A stretch of DNA of 64,000 nucleotides from Bacteroidales bacterium. GTDB taxonomy: Bacteria > Bacteroidota > Bacteroidia > Bacteroidales > ML635J-15. A model generated the notes under the pieces. That model had not been told where the DNA came from. It saw only the letters and a program-made list of their open reading frames with translations, and ran no database searches. The stretch spans positions 1 through 64,000 of the forward strand of contig QKHS01000004.1 in NCBI GenBank assembly GCA_003249955.1, in the 5' to 3' direction. The translations under genes were made by a program, and so were the position numbers. Below are positions 26,791 to 35,399 of the stretch, piece by piece; position 1 is the first letter of the stretch; every line of letters starts with the position of its first letter.

Positions 26791-26822
26791 AACACTAAGG
26801 TTGTCACAACAACCTTAGTGTT
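26791..26822 (-). promoter_or_regulatory. Stable 14-bp hairpin in the 5' leader of the propeller gene
   Basis: Perfect arms AACACTAAGGTTGT and ACAACCTTAGTGTT enclose a four-base loop, 28 bases before the start codon. A -7 box upstream (26849-26856) puts it inside the transcript. No uridine run follows on the minus strand, so it does not look like a terminator for upstream transcription. Confidence 0.6.
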
Positions 26823-26848
26823 CTTCTTTGATATTAGATTGCTATTCC

Positions 26849-26856
26849 CAAAGTTA
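26849..26856 (-). promoter_or_regulatory. -7 box for the propeller gene
   Basis: TAACTTTG on the minus strand matches the consensus. A TTTG 16 bases further upstream (26873-26876) is a little too close for a typical -33 box. Confidence 0.45.
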
Positions 26857-27166
26857 AAATTATTTTTCTTATCAAAAAACAACTTAAAATATTTTTATAT
26901 AAAAGTCATAAATAGTGATATTTATCTTTTTAAAAATGTTTGTGTTTAGGCCGTTGTGTAGTATGTTTTATTCTGGATGGCATGTAAAACATAAAAGGTT
27001 GATATGAGATACTTTTTGAGTCACTCTTGTATGTTTTGAATTTGGTGGTTAAAATCTTACAGATTTTAAATCAGAGTCTTTCTGATTGTCAAATGATAAA
27101 TTTTAAAGTCCGGTATCTGTAATGATATTTTTATTTACTAATCCGTGCGAGACAAGGTCTGGATTT

Positions 27167-27628
27167 CTAAAACGACTTTATCTGCTCATAATCAAAATCA
27201 CAGTTACTCCATTCATTGTCTATTATAGCTCCGGCTTTCTCGTATAATTTTATTGCCGGCGTATTCCAGTTTATAACCTGCCATCTTAAACGGCGGCAAT
27301 TCTCCGATTTCGCAATTTTGTAAATTTCATCCAGCAACATGCTGCCTATACCTTTCCCCCTGAAATCGGGCTTTACATAGAGATCGTCGAGATAAAGCGA
27401 TTTTCCCACCCATGTGAAATAAGCATAAAAGTAAAGTGCCATGGCAATAACTTCGGAATTGTCGTTTTCTACAACAAGACATCCGAACAAATCTTTGTCC
27501 TGTTTCATGTATTCGACAGTGTTTATTACTTTTTCCGGGGCTTTTTCGAATAATGCAAGTTCTTTAATCATTTCCAGTATTTGCGGGAAATCATTTTCGC
27601 CGGCTTTGCGAATTGTGTAAGTTGACAT
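27167..27628 (-). CDS. GNAT N-acetyltransferase, spermidine/diamine-acetyltransferase-like
   Basis: Start chosen at 27628 (MSTYTIRKAGENDFPQILEM), giving 153 residues; eight more in-frame residues upstream are not typical. LYLDDLYVKPDFRGKGIGSM holds the acetyl-CoA-binding R/Q-x-x-G-x-G/A motif, and INWNTPAIKLYEKAGA is the C-terminal GNAT motif. The N-terminal IKELALFEKAPEKV closely resembles the polyamine (SAT1-like) group, so a diamine or thialysine-type substrate is plausible but unproven. It follows the small hypothetical at 27664 closely and is probably co-transcribed with it. Confidence 0.85.
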   Translation of the reverse strand: MSTYTIRKAGENDFPQILEMIKELALFEKAPEKVINTVEYMKQDKDLFGCLVVENDNSEVIAMALYFYAYFTWVGKSLYLDDLYVKPDFRGKGIGSMLLDEIYKIAKSENCRRLRWQVINWNTPAIKLYEKAGAIIDNEWSNCDFDYEQIKSF

Positions 27629-27663
27629 AATTTTCAGACTAAAATTTGTCAAAAATAGAAAAA

Positions 27664-28032
27664 TTATTGATTTAGCCAGTTTATTGCAGCTTCAATTGTT
27701 GAGAATGGTTTTGATGAGGTCTCTTTTTTTCTTACTAATGTGGAGATAACAATATTGTGCGGGTTGGTGGAAACAATAGCAAATTTTTTTCCGGCAAAAA
27801 ATTGGGGGTTTTGTGCATAATAGTTTGAAATCTCGTCTGATTGTCTCGGTTCTAAATCAAGAATTGCATCACGGTAGTCCAGAATAAATTTAGTGGTTTT
27901 CTCCGGAATAATTTTATTAAGATAAGCCCATTCCCATGAATTTTTAATAGTTTCAATACTAATCTTTCCATGATGTATTTTATGCATTATTCCTGAATCT
28001 TTATCATATTTATATTCTACATTAATTGTCAT
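27664..28032 (-). CDS. Small hypothetical protein, STAS/SpoIIAA-like pattern
   Basis: The 122-residue protein has no signal peptide. Its pattern (beta strand-rich N-terminus, HHGKISIETIKNSWEWA, KFILDYRDAILDLEPRQ, then GKKFAIVSTNPHN and a last helix EAAINWLN) resembles a widespread Bacteroidota group with a SpoIIAA/STAS-like fold. The function of that group is unknown, and the fold call is by pattern only. It sits 35 bases upstream of the GNAT gene on the same strand. Confidence 0.6.
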   Translation of the reverse strand: MTINVEYKYDKDSGIMHKIHHGKISIETIKNSWEWAYLNKIIPEKTTKFILDYRDAILDLEPRQSDEISNYYAQNPQFFAGKKFAIVSTNPHNIVISTLVRKKETSSKPFSTIEAAINWLNQ

Positions 28033-28500
28033 AATATGTTATTTGTATGGCTTAAAATATTTTATGGCAGTTTAAATAAAGCGTAAATATAAACATAAAT
28101 TATTGTTAATGCAAATAAATATTTTGATTTGTGATAAAAATATGCCTTTTTGTCATTGCTAAATGTTATAATTTGCTTTCTTAAATGATAATATATATGA
28201 TTGTTTTACGGATTTAAAACAGAATAAATATTTGGGAGAATGCAGTATACTATGACCTGACCGGCTTTTGAAATTAATAACTACAGTAAAAATTATGTTA
28301 AGGCAATCAAAACAATCCGAAAGATGATTTTGTTGCTGATTTAAGGTGGCTGTGCCGGCTCTATTGGGCTCAAAAAATAAATCCGGAAAATTTCAGGTGT
28401 CGTATGAGTATTGTGTAAACCTGTAATAACATGGTGTTTAACCTCTTTAATATTTGCTGTTAGGCCGCCATAAATAATTGTAAAATGGCATAAAATCATA
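28033..28500. other. Long non-coding gap before the rplY operon
   Basis: About 470 AT-rich bases. I looked for tRNA cloverleafs, small ORFs and inverted repeats and see nothing convincing. The promoter of rplY lies at its right edge. Confidence 0.5.
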
Positions 28501-28532
28501 TTTGCACAATTGAAATATAAGTAGTACTTTTG
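28501..28532 (+). promoter_or_regulatory. Promoter of the rplY-pth-psd operon
   Basis: TTTG (28501-28504), 20 bases, TACTTTTG (28525-28532): an exact consensus match. The predicted leader of about 65 bases contains a small hairpin CCGA-AGTG-TCGG at 28563-28574. Confidence 0.75.
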
Positions 28533-28603
28533 TCGCCCTATTGTCAAATGTGTGATGGGGCACCGAAGTGTCGGAGCTTAGTAGCACGCTAAAATTTGTT
28601 AAA

Positions 28604-29212
28604 ATGAAACATTTTGAGATTAACGCAACTCTGCGTACTGATGTTGGAAAAAAAGCATCTAAAAAAGTTAGAAAAGATCAGGCTATTCCTTGTGTTATTT
28701 ATGGTGGTGAAGAAAACGTTCACTTTTACACATTACAATCAGATGTACGTAAATTTGTTTACACTCCTGAGGTAATGTTTGCAGATATTAAAATTGAAGG
28801 AAAGACTTACACTACAATGGTTAAAGAAATTCAATTCCATCCGGTGTCTGATTCAATTATGCACATAGATTTTTACGAAATTAATCCTGAGAAACCTATT
28901 AAAATTAAAATTCCTGTTAAAATCGTCGGATTATCTCCTGGCGTAAAATCAGGTGGTAAACTGAAACAGATTATCAAGAGACTTACCGTTAAAGGTTTGA
29001 TGAATGATATTCCTGATTTCTTTGAAGTAAGCATTTCCAAATTAAAGATTAATCAGGCTATTAAAGTTAAAGATCTGGTTTCTGACAAACTTGAATTTGT
29101 TGATCCTAAAGCAAATATTATTGTTACCGTTACTTCAACACGTGGCGTTGCAATAGTTGAAGAAGAGGAAGAAGACGAGTCTGCAGCAGAATCAACAGAA
29201 GCAGCAGAATAA
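28604..29212 (+). CDS. rplY: 50S ribosomal protein L25 (Ctc form)
   Basis: Start at 28604 (MKHFEINATLRTDVGKKASK), giving 202 residues; the in-frame ATG at 28568 would add 12 unrelated residues. L25 binds 5S rRNA. The N-terminal domain holds GKKASKKVRKDQAIPCVIYG, and HPVSDSIMHIDFYEI begins the second domain, which marks the long Ctc/TL5 form. The C-terminus is an acidic low-complexity tail (VEEEEEDESAAESTEAAE) common in this phylum. It leads an operon: pth follows after 17 bases, as in many bacteria where rplY and pth are neighbours. Confidence 0.96.
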   Translation: MKHFEINATLRTDVGKKASKKVRKDQAIPCVIYGGEENVHFYTLQSDVRKFVYTPEVMFADIKIEGKTYTTMVKEIQFHPVSDSIMHIDFYEINPEKPIKIKIPVKIVGLSPGVKSGGKLKQIIKRLTVKGLMNDIPDFFEVSISKLKINQAIKVKDLVSDKLEFVDPKANIIVTVTSTRGVAIVEEEEEDESAAESTEAAE

Positions 29213-29229
29213 TTTTTATCTCCTGAACC

Positions 29230-29793
29230 ATGAAATATTTAATCGTAGGTTTGGGAAACCCGGGTTTGGAATATAAAAATACCCGTCACAATATTGGTTT
29301 TACAGTGCTGGACTATCTTGCTGAGAAGTCCGGCATTGTTTTTTCTGATAAACGTTATGGTTTTCGTGCAGAGTTCAATATTAAGGGAAGAACACTCGTA
29401 TTGGTAAAACCTTCTACTTTTATGAATCTTAGCGGTAAGGCTGTGAACTATTATCTTCAGTTCGAAAATATTCCGGTAGAAAATATGATGATTATTGTTG
29501 ATGATCTTGCATTGCCATTCGGAGCTTTACGCATAAAGTCAAAAGGCGGAAGTGGCGGACATAACGGATTGCAACATATTGAAGACACTCTTGGTACAAA
29601 TGTGTATAACAGAATGAGATTTGGTATCGGAAGTGAGTTCGGAAGAGGAAGACAGGTCGATTATGTGCTTGGGGAATGGGAAAAAGCAGAACTTGATAAG
29701 ATGGAAGAGCGGATAAGTCTGGCGTGTGAAGCAATTAAAAGTTTTCCGCTTTCGGGAATTGAACGGACAATGAATTTCTTTAACAACAAATAA
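29230..29793 (+). CDS. pth: Peptidyl-tRNA hydrolase
   Basis: The 187-residue enzyme releases peptidyl-tRNAs dropped by ribosomes by cutting the ester bond. KYLIVGLGNPGLEYKNTRHN contains the catalytic His, MIIVDDLALPFG the catalytic-site Asp, and GGSGGHNGLQHI the conserved Asn that contacts tRNA. Length matches the bacterial family. It lies 17 bases after rplY and 5 bases before psd, clearly one transcription unit. Confidence 0.97.
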   Translation: MKYLIVGLGNPGLEYKNTRHNIGFTVLDYLAEKSGIVFSDKRYGFRAEFNIKGRTLVLVKPSTFMNLSGKAVNYYLQFENIPVENMMIIVDDLALPFGALRIKSKGGSGGHNGLQHIEDTLGTNVYNRMRFGIGSEFGRGRQVDYVLGEWEKAELDKMEERISLACEAIKSFPLSGIERTMNFFNNK

Positions 29794-29798
29794 TCTGA

Positions 29799-30605
29799 AT
29801 GAATAAGCCGAAGCCTCAAAAACAAAATTATCGGAATCTTACATCCAGACTTGCAGGTTATTTGTCTAACCTTAAACACCCAAGGTGGTTTGTAAATTTT
29901 TTGATTTTTTCTTACAGGAAAAAATACAAGATAAATCTGGATGAATATGTAATTCCTGAAAAAGGTTTTAAGAGTTTTAATTCGTTTTTTACAAGAAAAG
30001 TAAAGGAAAGCAACAGGATTATAGGAGAAGGACTGGTTTCTCCTGTGGATGGTTCGGTTTTCGATTTCGGACTGATAGATCCGGATAATAAAATTTTTGT
30101 TAAACATAAGCATTATTATATTGACGATCTGATATGCGATGACTTTGAAAATCTGAAATCATACGCTGTATTATACCTTTCTCCGGCAAATTATCACAGG
30201 GTGCACGCCTGTTTCAATATGGAAATAGAAAGCGTTACTTATCTGCCCGGAACGTTATTGTCTGTTCGTAAAAAAACCGTTTATAAGAAAGACCGTGTTT
30301 ATTGCCGTAACGAAAGAATAGTTCTTACAGGTAAATCTCCTTATGGCAGATTTAACTTTATTTTGGTAGGAGCCCTTATGGTAGGAAAAGTGAGGCTTTC
30401 TTTTGACAGTGGCTTAAGAACTAATATCAGGAAAGGTATTTTTGCTAAAAAGGTTTATGATTTCCCGGTGGTAATTGATAAAGGCGAGGAGGTTGGATAT
30501 TTTGAAATGGGGTCCAGTGTAATAATTTTGTTAGAGGACGATTGCCTTAAATCGTTAAATAAACCTGTTCATGCTCCGGTAAAAATGGGAGAACCTATTG
30601 TCTAA
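29799..30605 (+). CDS. psd: Phosphatidylserine decarboxylase, pyruvoyl enzyme
   Basis: The 268-residue proenzyme decarboxylates phosphatidylserine to phosphatidylethanolamine at the inner membrane. SPVDGSVFDFG carries the conserved Asp, YLSPANYHRVHACF the conserved His motif, and FEMGSSVIILLE the self-cleavage site. There the usual L-G-S-T is M-G-S-S, with Ser giving the pyruvoyl group; G-S-S variants are known in other pyruvoyl PSDs. The length fits the longer form with an N-terminal extension. It is third in the rplY-pth operon, and its stop overlaps the stop of the convergent dnaB by four bases. Confidence 0.9.
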   Translation: MNKPKPQKQNYRNLTSRLAGYLSNLKHPRWFVNFLIFSYRKKYKINLDEYVIPEKGFKSFNSFFTRKVKESNRIIGEGLVSPVDGSVFDFGLIDPDNKIFVKHKHYYIDDLICDDFENLKSYAVLYLSPANYHRVHACFNMEIESVTYLPGTLLSVRKKTVYKKDRVYCRNERIVLTGKSPYGRFNFILVGALMVGKVRLSFDSGLRTNIRKGIFAKKVYDFPVVIDKGEEVGYFEMGSSVIILLEDDCLKSLNKPVHAPVKMGEPIV

Positions 30606-32137
30606 AAAGGACTTTCGTCATTCATTCCTCCTGTTGACAGATAGTCAGCATTTAAAGGAATGTCATCATTAAGATCAAATCCTCCTGAATTCATTTTTGA
30701 CTCAAGTTTTATTGTATCTCCGCCATCGAATGAACCGAATTCCTGAAGATCAACAAATTTTGCATATTCCTTTTTAAATTTAAGCATTGCCGATCCGGTT
30801 GCCCCGTTACGATGCTTGGCAATAATAATCTCTGCCATTCCAAGCAGAGAATTACCTTCGCTGTCGGTTGTAATTCCATAGTATTCGGGACGGTGTATAA
30901 ATAAAACCATATCGGCATCCTGCTCAATTGCACCTGATTCACGCAAGTCAGATAACTGAGGCCTTTTGTCACCGGAACGGGCTTCTACAGAACGGTTAAG
31001 CTGAGAAAGAGCCAGAATCGGGATGCTTAATTCTTTTGCAATAGCTTTGAGAGAACGTGATATTGTAGATACTTCCTGTTCGCGGTTTCCTTTCATGTCA
31101 ACACCGGCAGTCATAAGCTGAAGATAATCGATGATAACAGCCTGTATGTTGTGGGTTCGGGCCAGACGCCGGCATTTTGCCCTTAATTCGAAAACTGAAA
31201 TGGCCGGAGTATCATCTATAAAAATAGGAGCTGTCTCAAGATTTTTCACTCTTGATTCTAATTGTTGCCATTCGAATTCTTTAAGGTCTCCGGTTCTTAT
31301 TTTATCCCCTGAAATTTCAACTTCAGCAGAAATCAAACGGTTAACCAATTGCAAAGAAGACATTTCCAGAGAAAATAAAGCCACGGGCCTTTCGTGATCT
31401 ACAGCCATGTTTCTTGCCATTGAAAGTACAAATGCCGTTTTCCCCATAGACGGACGTGCAGCCAGAATTACAAGATCAGAAGGTTGCCATCCGGCAGTAT
31501 ATCTGTCAATAGCACTAAAACCACTTGGAACGCCTATCAGTTTGTTTTTATTTTTTGAAGCTTCTTCAATTGCTGTCAGAGCTTTGTCGAGAATTGTATT
31601 TATCTGTACGGTTTCACTTTTAATGTTACCTTCGGAGATATTAAAAATTTCGCTTTCGGCAAAGTTTATAAGTTCTTCCACATCTTCACTTTCATCATAA
31701 GACCGGCGTTGTATCTCGGCTGCAGCTTTTATAAGTTCACGCTGAATATATTTCTGGTGCACCAAACGTGAGTGAAACTCAAGATGCGATGAGGTAGCCA
31801 CCCTGTCTGTCAGTTCGGACAGGTAAACTTCTCCGCCTATTAAATCAAGTTTTTCTCTGGTTTTTAGTTCGTGAGCAACAGTTATAATATCAACCGGCTT
31901 ATGATTTGTTCCGAGATTTAAGATAGAGCGGTAAATTTCCTGATGCATCGGCTCATAAAAAGACTCGGGACGTAAAACATCCATAATGGAAAAAACAGCA
32001 TCTGTCTGAATCAGCAGTGCTCCCAGAACAGCTTTCTCAAGATCGGATGCCTGAGGAGGCATCTTCCCGAATATTGCATTTAAACTGTCTATAGAATTCT
32101 CTTGCTTCTGATTTGGTTTCTTTCTGTTATCTGCCAT
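30602..32137 (-). CDS. dnaB: Replicative DNA helicase DnaB
   Basis: The 511-residue hexameric helicase unwinds DNA at the replication fork. The N-terminal domain (PPQASDLEKAVLGALL) binds primase. The RecA-like domain shows Walker A in ILAARPSMGKTAF, Walker B near AVIIDYLQLM, and the family motif ALSQLNRSVEARSGDKRP. The C-terminal tail is disordered and acidic. No intein or insertion is present. It converges on psd with overlapping stops. On the minus strand a TATTTTTG box (32160-32167) lies 22 bases before the start. Confidence 0.97.
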   Translation of the reverse strand: MADNRKKPNQKQENSIDSLNAIFGKMPPQASDLEKAVLGALLIQTDAVFSIMDVLRPESFYEPMHQEIYRSILNLGTNHKPVDIITVAHELKTREKLDLIGGEVYLSELTDRVATSSHLEFHSRLVHQKYIQRELIKAAAEIQRRSYDESEDVEELINFAESEIFNISEGNIKSETVQINTILDKALTAIEEASKNKNKLIGVPSGFSAIDRYTAGWQPSDLVILAARPSMGKTAFVLSMARNMAVDHERPVALFSLEMSSLQLVNRLISAEVEISGDKIRTGDLKEFEWQQLESRVKNLETAPIFIDDTPAISVFELRAKCRRLARTHNIQAVIIDYLQLMTAGVDMKGNREQEVSTISRSLKAIAKELSIPILALSQLNRSVEARSGDKRPQLSDLRESGAIEQDADMVLFIHRPEYYGITTDSEGNSLLGMAEIIIAKHRNGATGSAMLKFKKEYAKFVDLQEFGSFDGGDTIKLESKMNSGGFDLNDDIPLNADYLSTGGMNDESPF

Positions 32138-32380
32138 TTTTTTATGCTGTTATCAAGTCCAAAAATAATACTTTACAACTGTTTATACGACCAGATTTTA
32201 TAAATAACAGAATTTTTTTATCCACATTGGCGGATGAAAAAAATGTTTATATCTTTTATTTTTTCTTAAGTCCTGACTGTCAGGAGAAAAAAGACAATAC
32301 GTAGCGAAAAAAATAAATTTTATCAACCGGAATTTTATTTTTACAAATCAAAAATTAACTTTACATCAAATATTTTTAGG

Positions 32381-33031
32381 ATGATAACAGTTGACAATAT
32401 TTATAAATCTTATGGTGATTTGCAGGTTTTGAAAGGGATTCAGCTTGAAATAGGCAAATCTGAGATTGTTTCGGTTCTGGGTGCCAGCGGAGCCGGGAAA
32501 ACCACTTTATTGCAAATTATAGGAACATTACTTAAACCTGACAGCGGAAAAGTAATCATTAATGGCGTAGATACTGTAAGTCTTAAAGAAAATATGCTGG
32601 CTCAGTTTCGCAATCAACATATAGGCTTTGTTTTCCAGTTTCATCATTTGCTACCCGAATTTACGGCAATCGAAAATGTGTGTATCCCGGGACTCATTGC
32701 AAAGAAAAACAAATTTGATGTTCAAAAACGTGCCTTCGAATTACTTAAAGCTTTAAATATATCTGATAGGGCACAGCATAAACCCAATGAATTGTCAGGC
32801 GGAGAAAAACAACGCGTTGCAATTGCCCGCGCACTAATCAATAATCCTACAATAATACTGGCTGACGAGCCGTCAGGAAACCTCGATTCGAAAAATGCCA
32901 GAGATCTTTATAATATTATTTTCGATCTGCGGAAAAGTTTTGAACAGACTTTTATTATTGTCACGCATAACGAAGAGCATGCAAAACTGACAGACAGAAT
33001 GTTTACAATTAAGGACGGAGTTGTGGAGTAA
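32381..33031 (+). CDS. LolD/MacB-type ABC transporter ATPase
   Basis: The 216-residue ATPase has Walker [17 protein letters not shown], a Q-loop in [19 protein letters not shown], the ABC signature [15 protein letters not shown], Walker [13 protein letters not shown] and the H-switch IIVTHNEEH. Length, the [15 protein letters not shown] stretch and the lack of extensions fit the MacB/LolD group. That group works lipoprotein release or mechanotransmission with FtsX-like permeases. No permease gene lies beside it, so its partner is elsewhere and the LolD label remains inferred. A weak -7-like TAACTTTA lies at 32355-32362. Confidence 0.88.
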   Translation: MITVDNIYKSYGDLQVLKGIQLEIGKSEIVSVLGASGAGKTTLLQIIGTLLKPDSGKVIINGVDTVSLKENMLAQFRNQHIGFVFQFHHLLPEFTAIENVCIPGLIAKKNKFDVQKRAFELLKALNISDRAQHKPNELSGGEKQRVAIARALINNPTIILADEPSGNLDSKNARDLYNIIFDLRKSFEQTFIIVTHNEEHAKLTDRMFTIKDGVVE

Positions 33032-33061
33032 TTTTTTGCTGTTGTCCTTTTCTATGAATTA

Positions 33062-33445
33062 CTATTTTTCGTAAATCTCAACCGGTAAATTATCAGGGTC
33101 GGATATAAATGTAAAACGCTTGTTTGTGATTTTGTCCACACGTATTGGTTCGGAGACAATATTTTTATTGTTTAAGTACCCGATTACGGCATGTATATCA
33201 TCAACTTCAAAAGCTATGTGCCTTAATCCTGTGGCTTCGGGATAGCTGGGTCTTGGCGGTGGTTCCGGAAACGAAAAAAGTTCTATCACAAAAACTCCGT
33301 TTAAGGATAAATCCAGTTTATATGATTTTGTTTCTTCCCTGTAGGTTTCATTAATAACATCAAGGCCTAAAACTTCTGTATAAAAAGATTTTGATTTCCG
33401 GTAATCGGAACAGATTATTGCTGTATGATGAATTCTGTTTAACAT
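33062..33445 (-). CDS. gloA2: YaeR/SMU1112c-family VOC metalloprotein
   Basis: The 127-residue protein has the vicinal-oxygen-chelate fold. Metal ligand positions are visible: His in NRIHHTAIICS, Glu in FVIELFSFP, His in GLRHIAFEVDD and Glu in LPVEIYEK. The PEPPPRPSYPEATGLRHIAF segment is distinctive for the YaeR group, which is related to glyoxalase I but has no proven physiological substrate. It converges on the LolD-like gene with 30 bases between stops. Confidence 0.88.
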   Translation of the reverse strand: MLNRIHHTAIICSDYRKSKSFYTEVLGLDVINETYREETKSYKLDLSLNGVFVIELFSFPEPPPRPSYPEATGLRHIAFEVDDIHAVIGYLNNKNIVSEPIRVDKITNKRFTFISDPDNLPVEIYEK

Positions 33446-33595
33446 GAATGTTTATTTGTTAAATCCTGCCTGTAAATTTTTTAAGAAAAACATGGACATA
33501 TTGTGTTTGTTTAAAACAGGAGGCAAAATTAAATAAAACTGATGAGATGTTTCTGATCTGAGAAAATTTTGAATGTTTTTCTTTTGAAAATTAGT

Positions 33596-34450
33596 TCAGA
33601 TAATTCTTTTGGCAGGCTTAATATGTTTAATGCCTGTATGATTGTTATTTTTCAGATTTCTGTAAGTTGTAAAGAACCATTTACTTTTTCTTAAGACGTG
33701 AAGTATCAGATAAATTATAAAAAAAAGAGCTATCTTATCGTGTAGTTCGATAAACATAATTCTTAAATCGCTTGTCCCGTATGCAGAATCAATAATCCAT
33801 GGAATAACCCCGGTAATAGCTACCAGTACAAACAACACAGATAATATAAATACAGAAATATTTTTCCTGATTAAGTGTTTTGTAAATATGGATTTATACC
33901 ATTTACTGTGAGCGTAAATGTGGAATGCCGTAAGCAGGGAAAAACACACAATGGAGATTTTGTGAATGGCTGACCACTCCGGGTAATTTAATCCACACAC
34001 TATTTTCATAGGATCAATTTCTCTTGATTGTTCGTAAACTGCGGAGTTGCTCTGTATGTTGTTTTTGTGCCTATGTAAATCGTTGGTGTTGCCTATGTGG
34101 AATCCGATTTGCAGCAATAATCCGGACAAAACCATAATTATTCCGGAAAATAAAAGCATACAGTTTGTCATAAATTTATTAATAATTCTTTTTTTGACTC
34201 TACCTGTTTCCTTAATATTTTTGTCAGTAACCGAAAAAGCTCCATAATTGCATGTGTCAACGCATTTCAGACATCCCGAACATTTGTTATGTTCAATAAT
34301 AACGGCGTGTTTATGCCATGGTAAATCAATTTTGCCGATAATCTGTTCAGGGCAGTTTTCAATGCATTTACGACATGCTTTACATTTTCGGGTGTCAAGT
34401 TTGATGAAATGGGTTTCGGTATGTTTGCGGTTGAAGAACAGATGTCTCAT
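33596..34450 (-). CDS. Membrane 2[4Fe-4S] ferredoxin fused to DUF4405-like cytochrome-b-type domain
   Basis: Start taken at 34450 (MRHLFFNRKH, 284 residues); 34471 is also possible. The cytosolic N-terminus has two complete cluster motifs, CKACRKCIENCP and CSGCLKCVDTCN. Four predicted membrane helices follow. Two of them each carry a pair of His residues 14 apart (AIHKISIVCFSLLTAFHIY and ELHDKIALFFIIYLILHV), the spacing seen in diheme b-type cytochromes. It probably passes electrons between a soluble donor and the membrane. It starts directly after the Crp/Fnr gene on the same strand, in all likelihood in one operon. Heme binding is inferred, not shown. Confidence 0.78.
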   Translation of the reverse strand: MRHLFFNRKHTETHFIKLDTRKCKACRKCIENCPEQIIGKIDLPWHKHAVIIEHNKCSGCLKCVDTCNYGAFSVTDKNIKETGRVKKRIINKFMTNCMLLFSGIIMVLSGLLLQIGFHIGNTNDLHRHKNNIQSNSAVYEQSREIDPMKIVCGLNYPEWSAIHKISIVCFSLLTAFHIYAHSKWYKSIFTKHLIRKNISVFILSVLFVLVAITGVIPWIIDSAYGTSDLRIMFIELHDKIALFFIIYLILHVLRKSKWFFTTYRNLKNNNHTGIKHIKPAKRII

Positions 34451-34533
34451 ATCTTTCGGGTTTTTCGTCATTGTTTTTGCAAAAATGCATAAACGAAGTG
34501 CACTATGACGATAACAATTGTTAAGAAACAAAA

Positions 34534-35088
34534 CTATTTTCTGTTTCTTATTCTGCTTAACGAAATAGGGGTAATGCCCAGATATGAAGCTATATAATGT
34601 TGCGGAACCCGTTTTATAATATCAGGATGATTTATGATTAAATCTTCGTAACGCTCTTTTGGACTGTCTTTAATACGAGACAGAAAAAGCCGGGCATAAT
34701 TTTTAAATCTTTGAAACATGAGTTTCTGAAAACCTTCGTTTAATTCCGGATAAATCAGAAGAAGCTCTTCAAAAGTGGCTTTACTGAAAGATATTATGGT
34801 GCAAGGTTCAATACTTTCTATTGAAAATAAGCTTGGTTCGGCACTGAAAAAGCTATCAATAGAAGCTACAGCCTGTCCTTCAAAAAAGAATTGCATAGTT
34901 ATATCTTTACCGTCCTTGTTAAACCACATGCGTAAGCAGCCTTTTTTTATAAAATGAATGCTTTTGGATATTTCACCTTCATTCAGCAAAATCGTTTTTG
35001 CAGGAATCTCTCTTTCCTGAATAATTTCGGGAAATTTTGCCAGAGTTGTTTTGTCTTGTTTTATTTTATCAATCAGTTTATCAAGCAT
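34534..35088 (-). CDS. Crp/Fnr-family transcriptional regulator
   Basis: The 184-residue protein has a cyclic-nucleotide-binding-fold domain (IPAKTILLNEGEISKSIHFI, then MQFFFEGQAVASIDSFF) and a short C-terminal helix-turn-helix (RVPQHYIASYLGITPISLSRIRNR). No cysteine cluster for a Fnr-type [4Fe-4S] centre is visible. The sensory domain also lacks a classic cAMP phosphate cassette, so its signal is unknown. Many such short Bacteroidota proteins act as stress or redox regulators. It directly precedes the ferredoxin/DUF4405 gene, which it may control. Confidence 0.88.
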   Translation of the reverse strand: MLDKLIDKIKQDKTTLAKFPEIIQEREIPAKTILLNEGEISKSIHFIKKGCLRMWFNKDGKDITMQFFFEGQAVASIDSFFSAEPSLFSIESIEPCTIISFSKATFEELLLIYPELNEGFQKLMFQRFKNYARLFLSRIKDSPKERYEDLIINHPDIIKRVPQHYIASYLGITPISLSRIRNRK

Positions 35089-35399
35089 AATCTTTTTGTT
35101 TGATCTGCAAATTGTGTGTTACATATTTCTTAAAAATTCTGAGAGTATTTTTAGAATTCAATATTATAAATTTATTTAAATACTTCATAATTATTGCAGC
35201 TTAAAACAGGAAAAATTATGTTCATGAAGAATCTAGGCTGATTTTTTTCATTTTATCATTGTTATGTGTTTTTCTTGGATGAACGGTATTAAAGTGTAAT
35301 CGCTATCTTTCTGAAAATCAGTATGATTTTAATCGTTTTTTTATTTTGTCGTTTTATAATTTTTGTAAATTGCACTAAAATATTTTAACCCTGAATTTT
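35089..35399. other. 311-base gap upstream of the C10 protease
   Basis: Divergent intergenic region between the Crp gene and the protease. It contains an interrupted palindrome AAAATC-N5-GATTTT at 35314-35330 and near-consensus AT-rich boxes (TATAATTTTTG around 35355-35366), but no exact TAnnTTTG. No gene or RNA was recognised. Confidence 0.5.

Larger units (their letters stand above)
26764..27166. other. 403-base gap with a promoter and leader hairpin
   Basis: No gene is visible. It holds the leader hairpin (26791-26822) and a -7 box for the minus-strand propeller gene. The rest, 26880-27166, is AT-rich sequence without recognisable structure. Confidence 0.55.

Noticed and set aside
28533-28603. 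Riboswitch or ribosomal-protein autoregulatory leader before rplY
   Set aside because: Only a four-base-pair hairpin is visible and no known leader motif could be matched.
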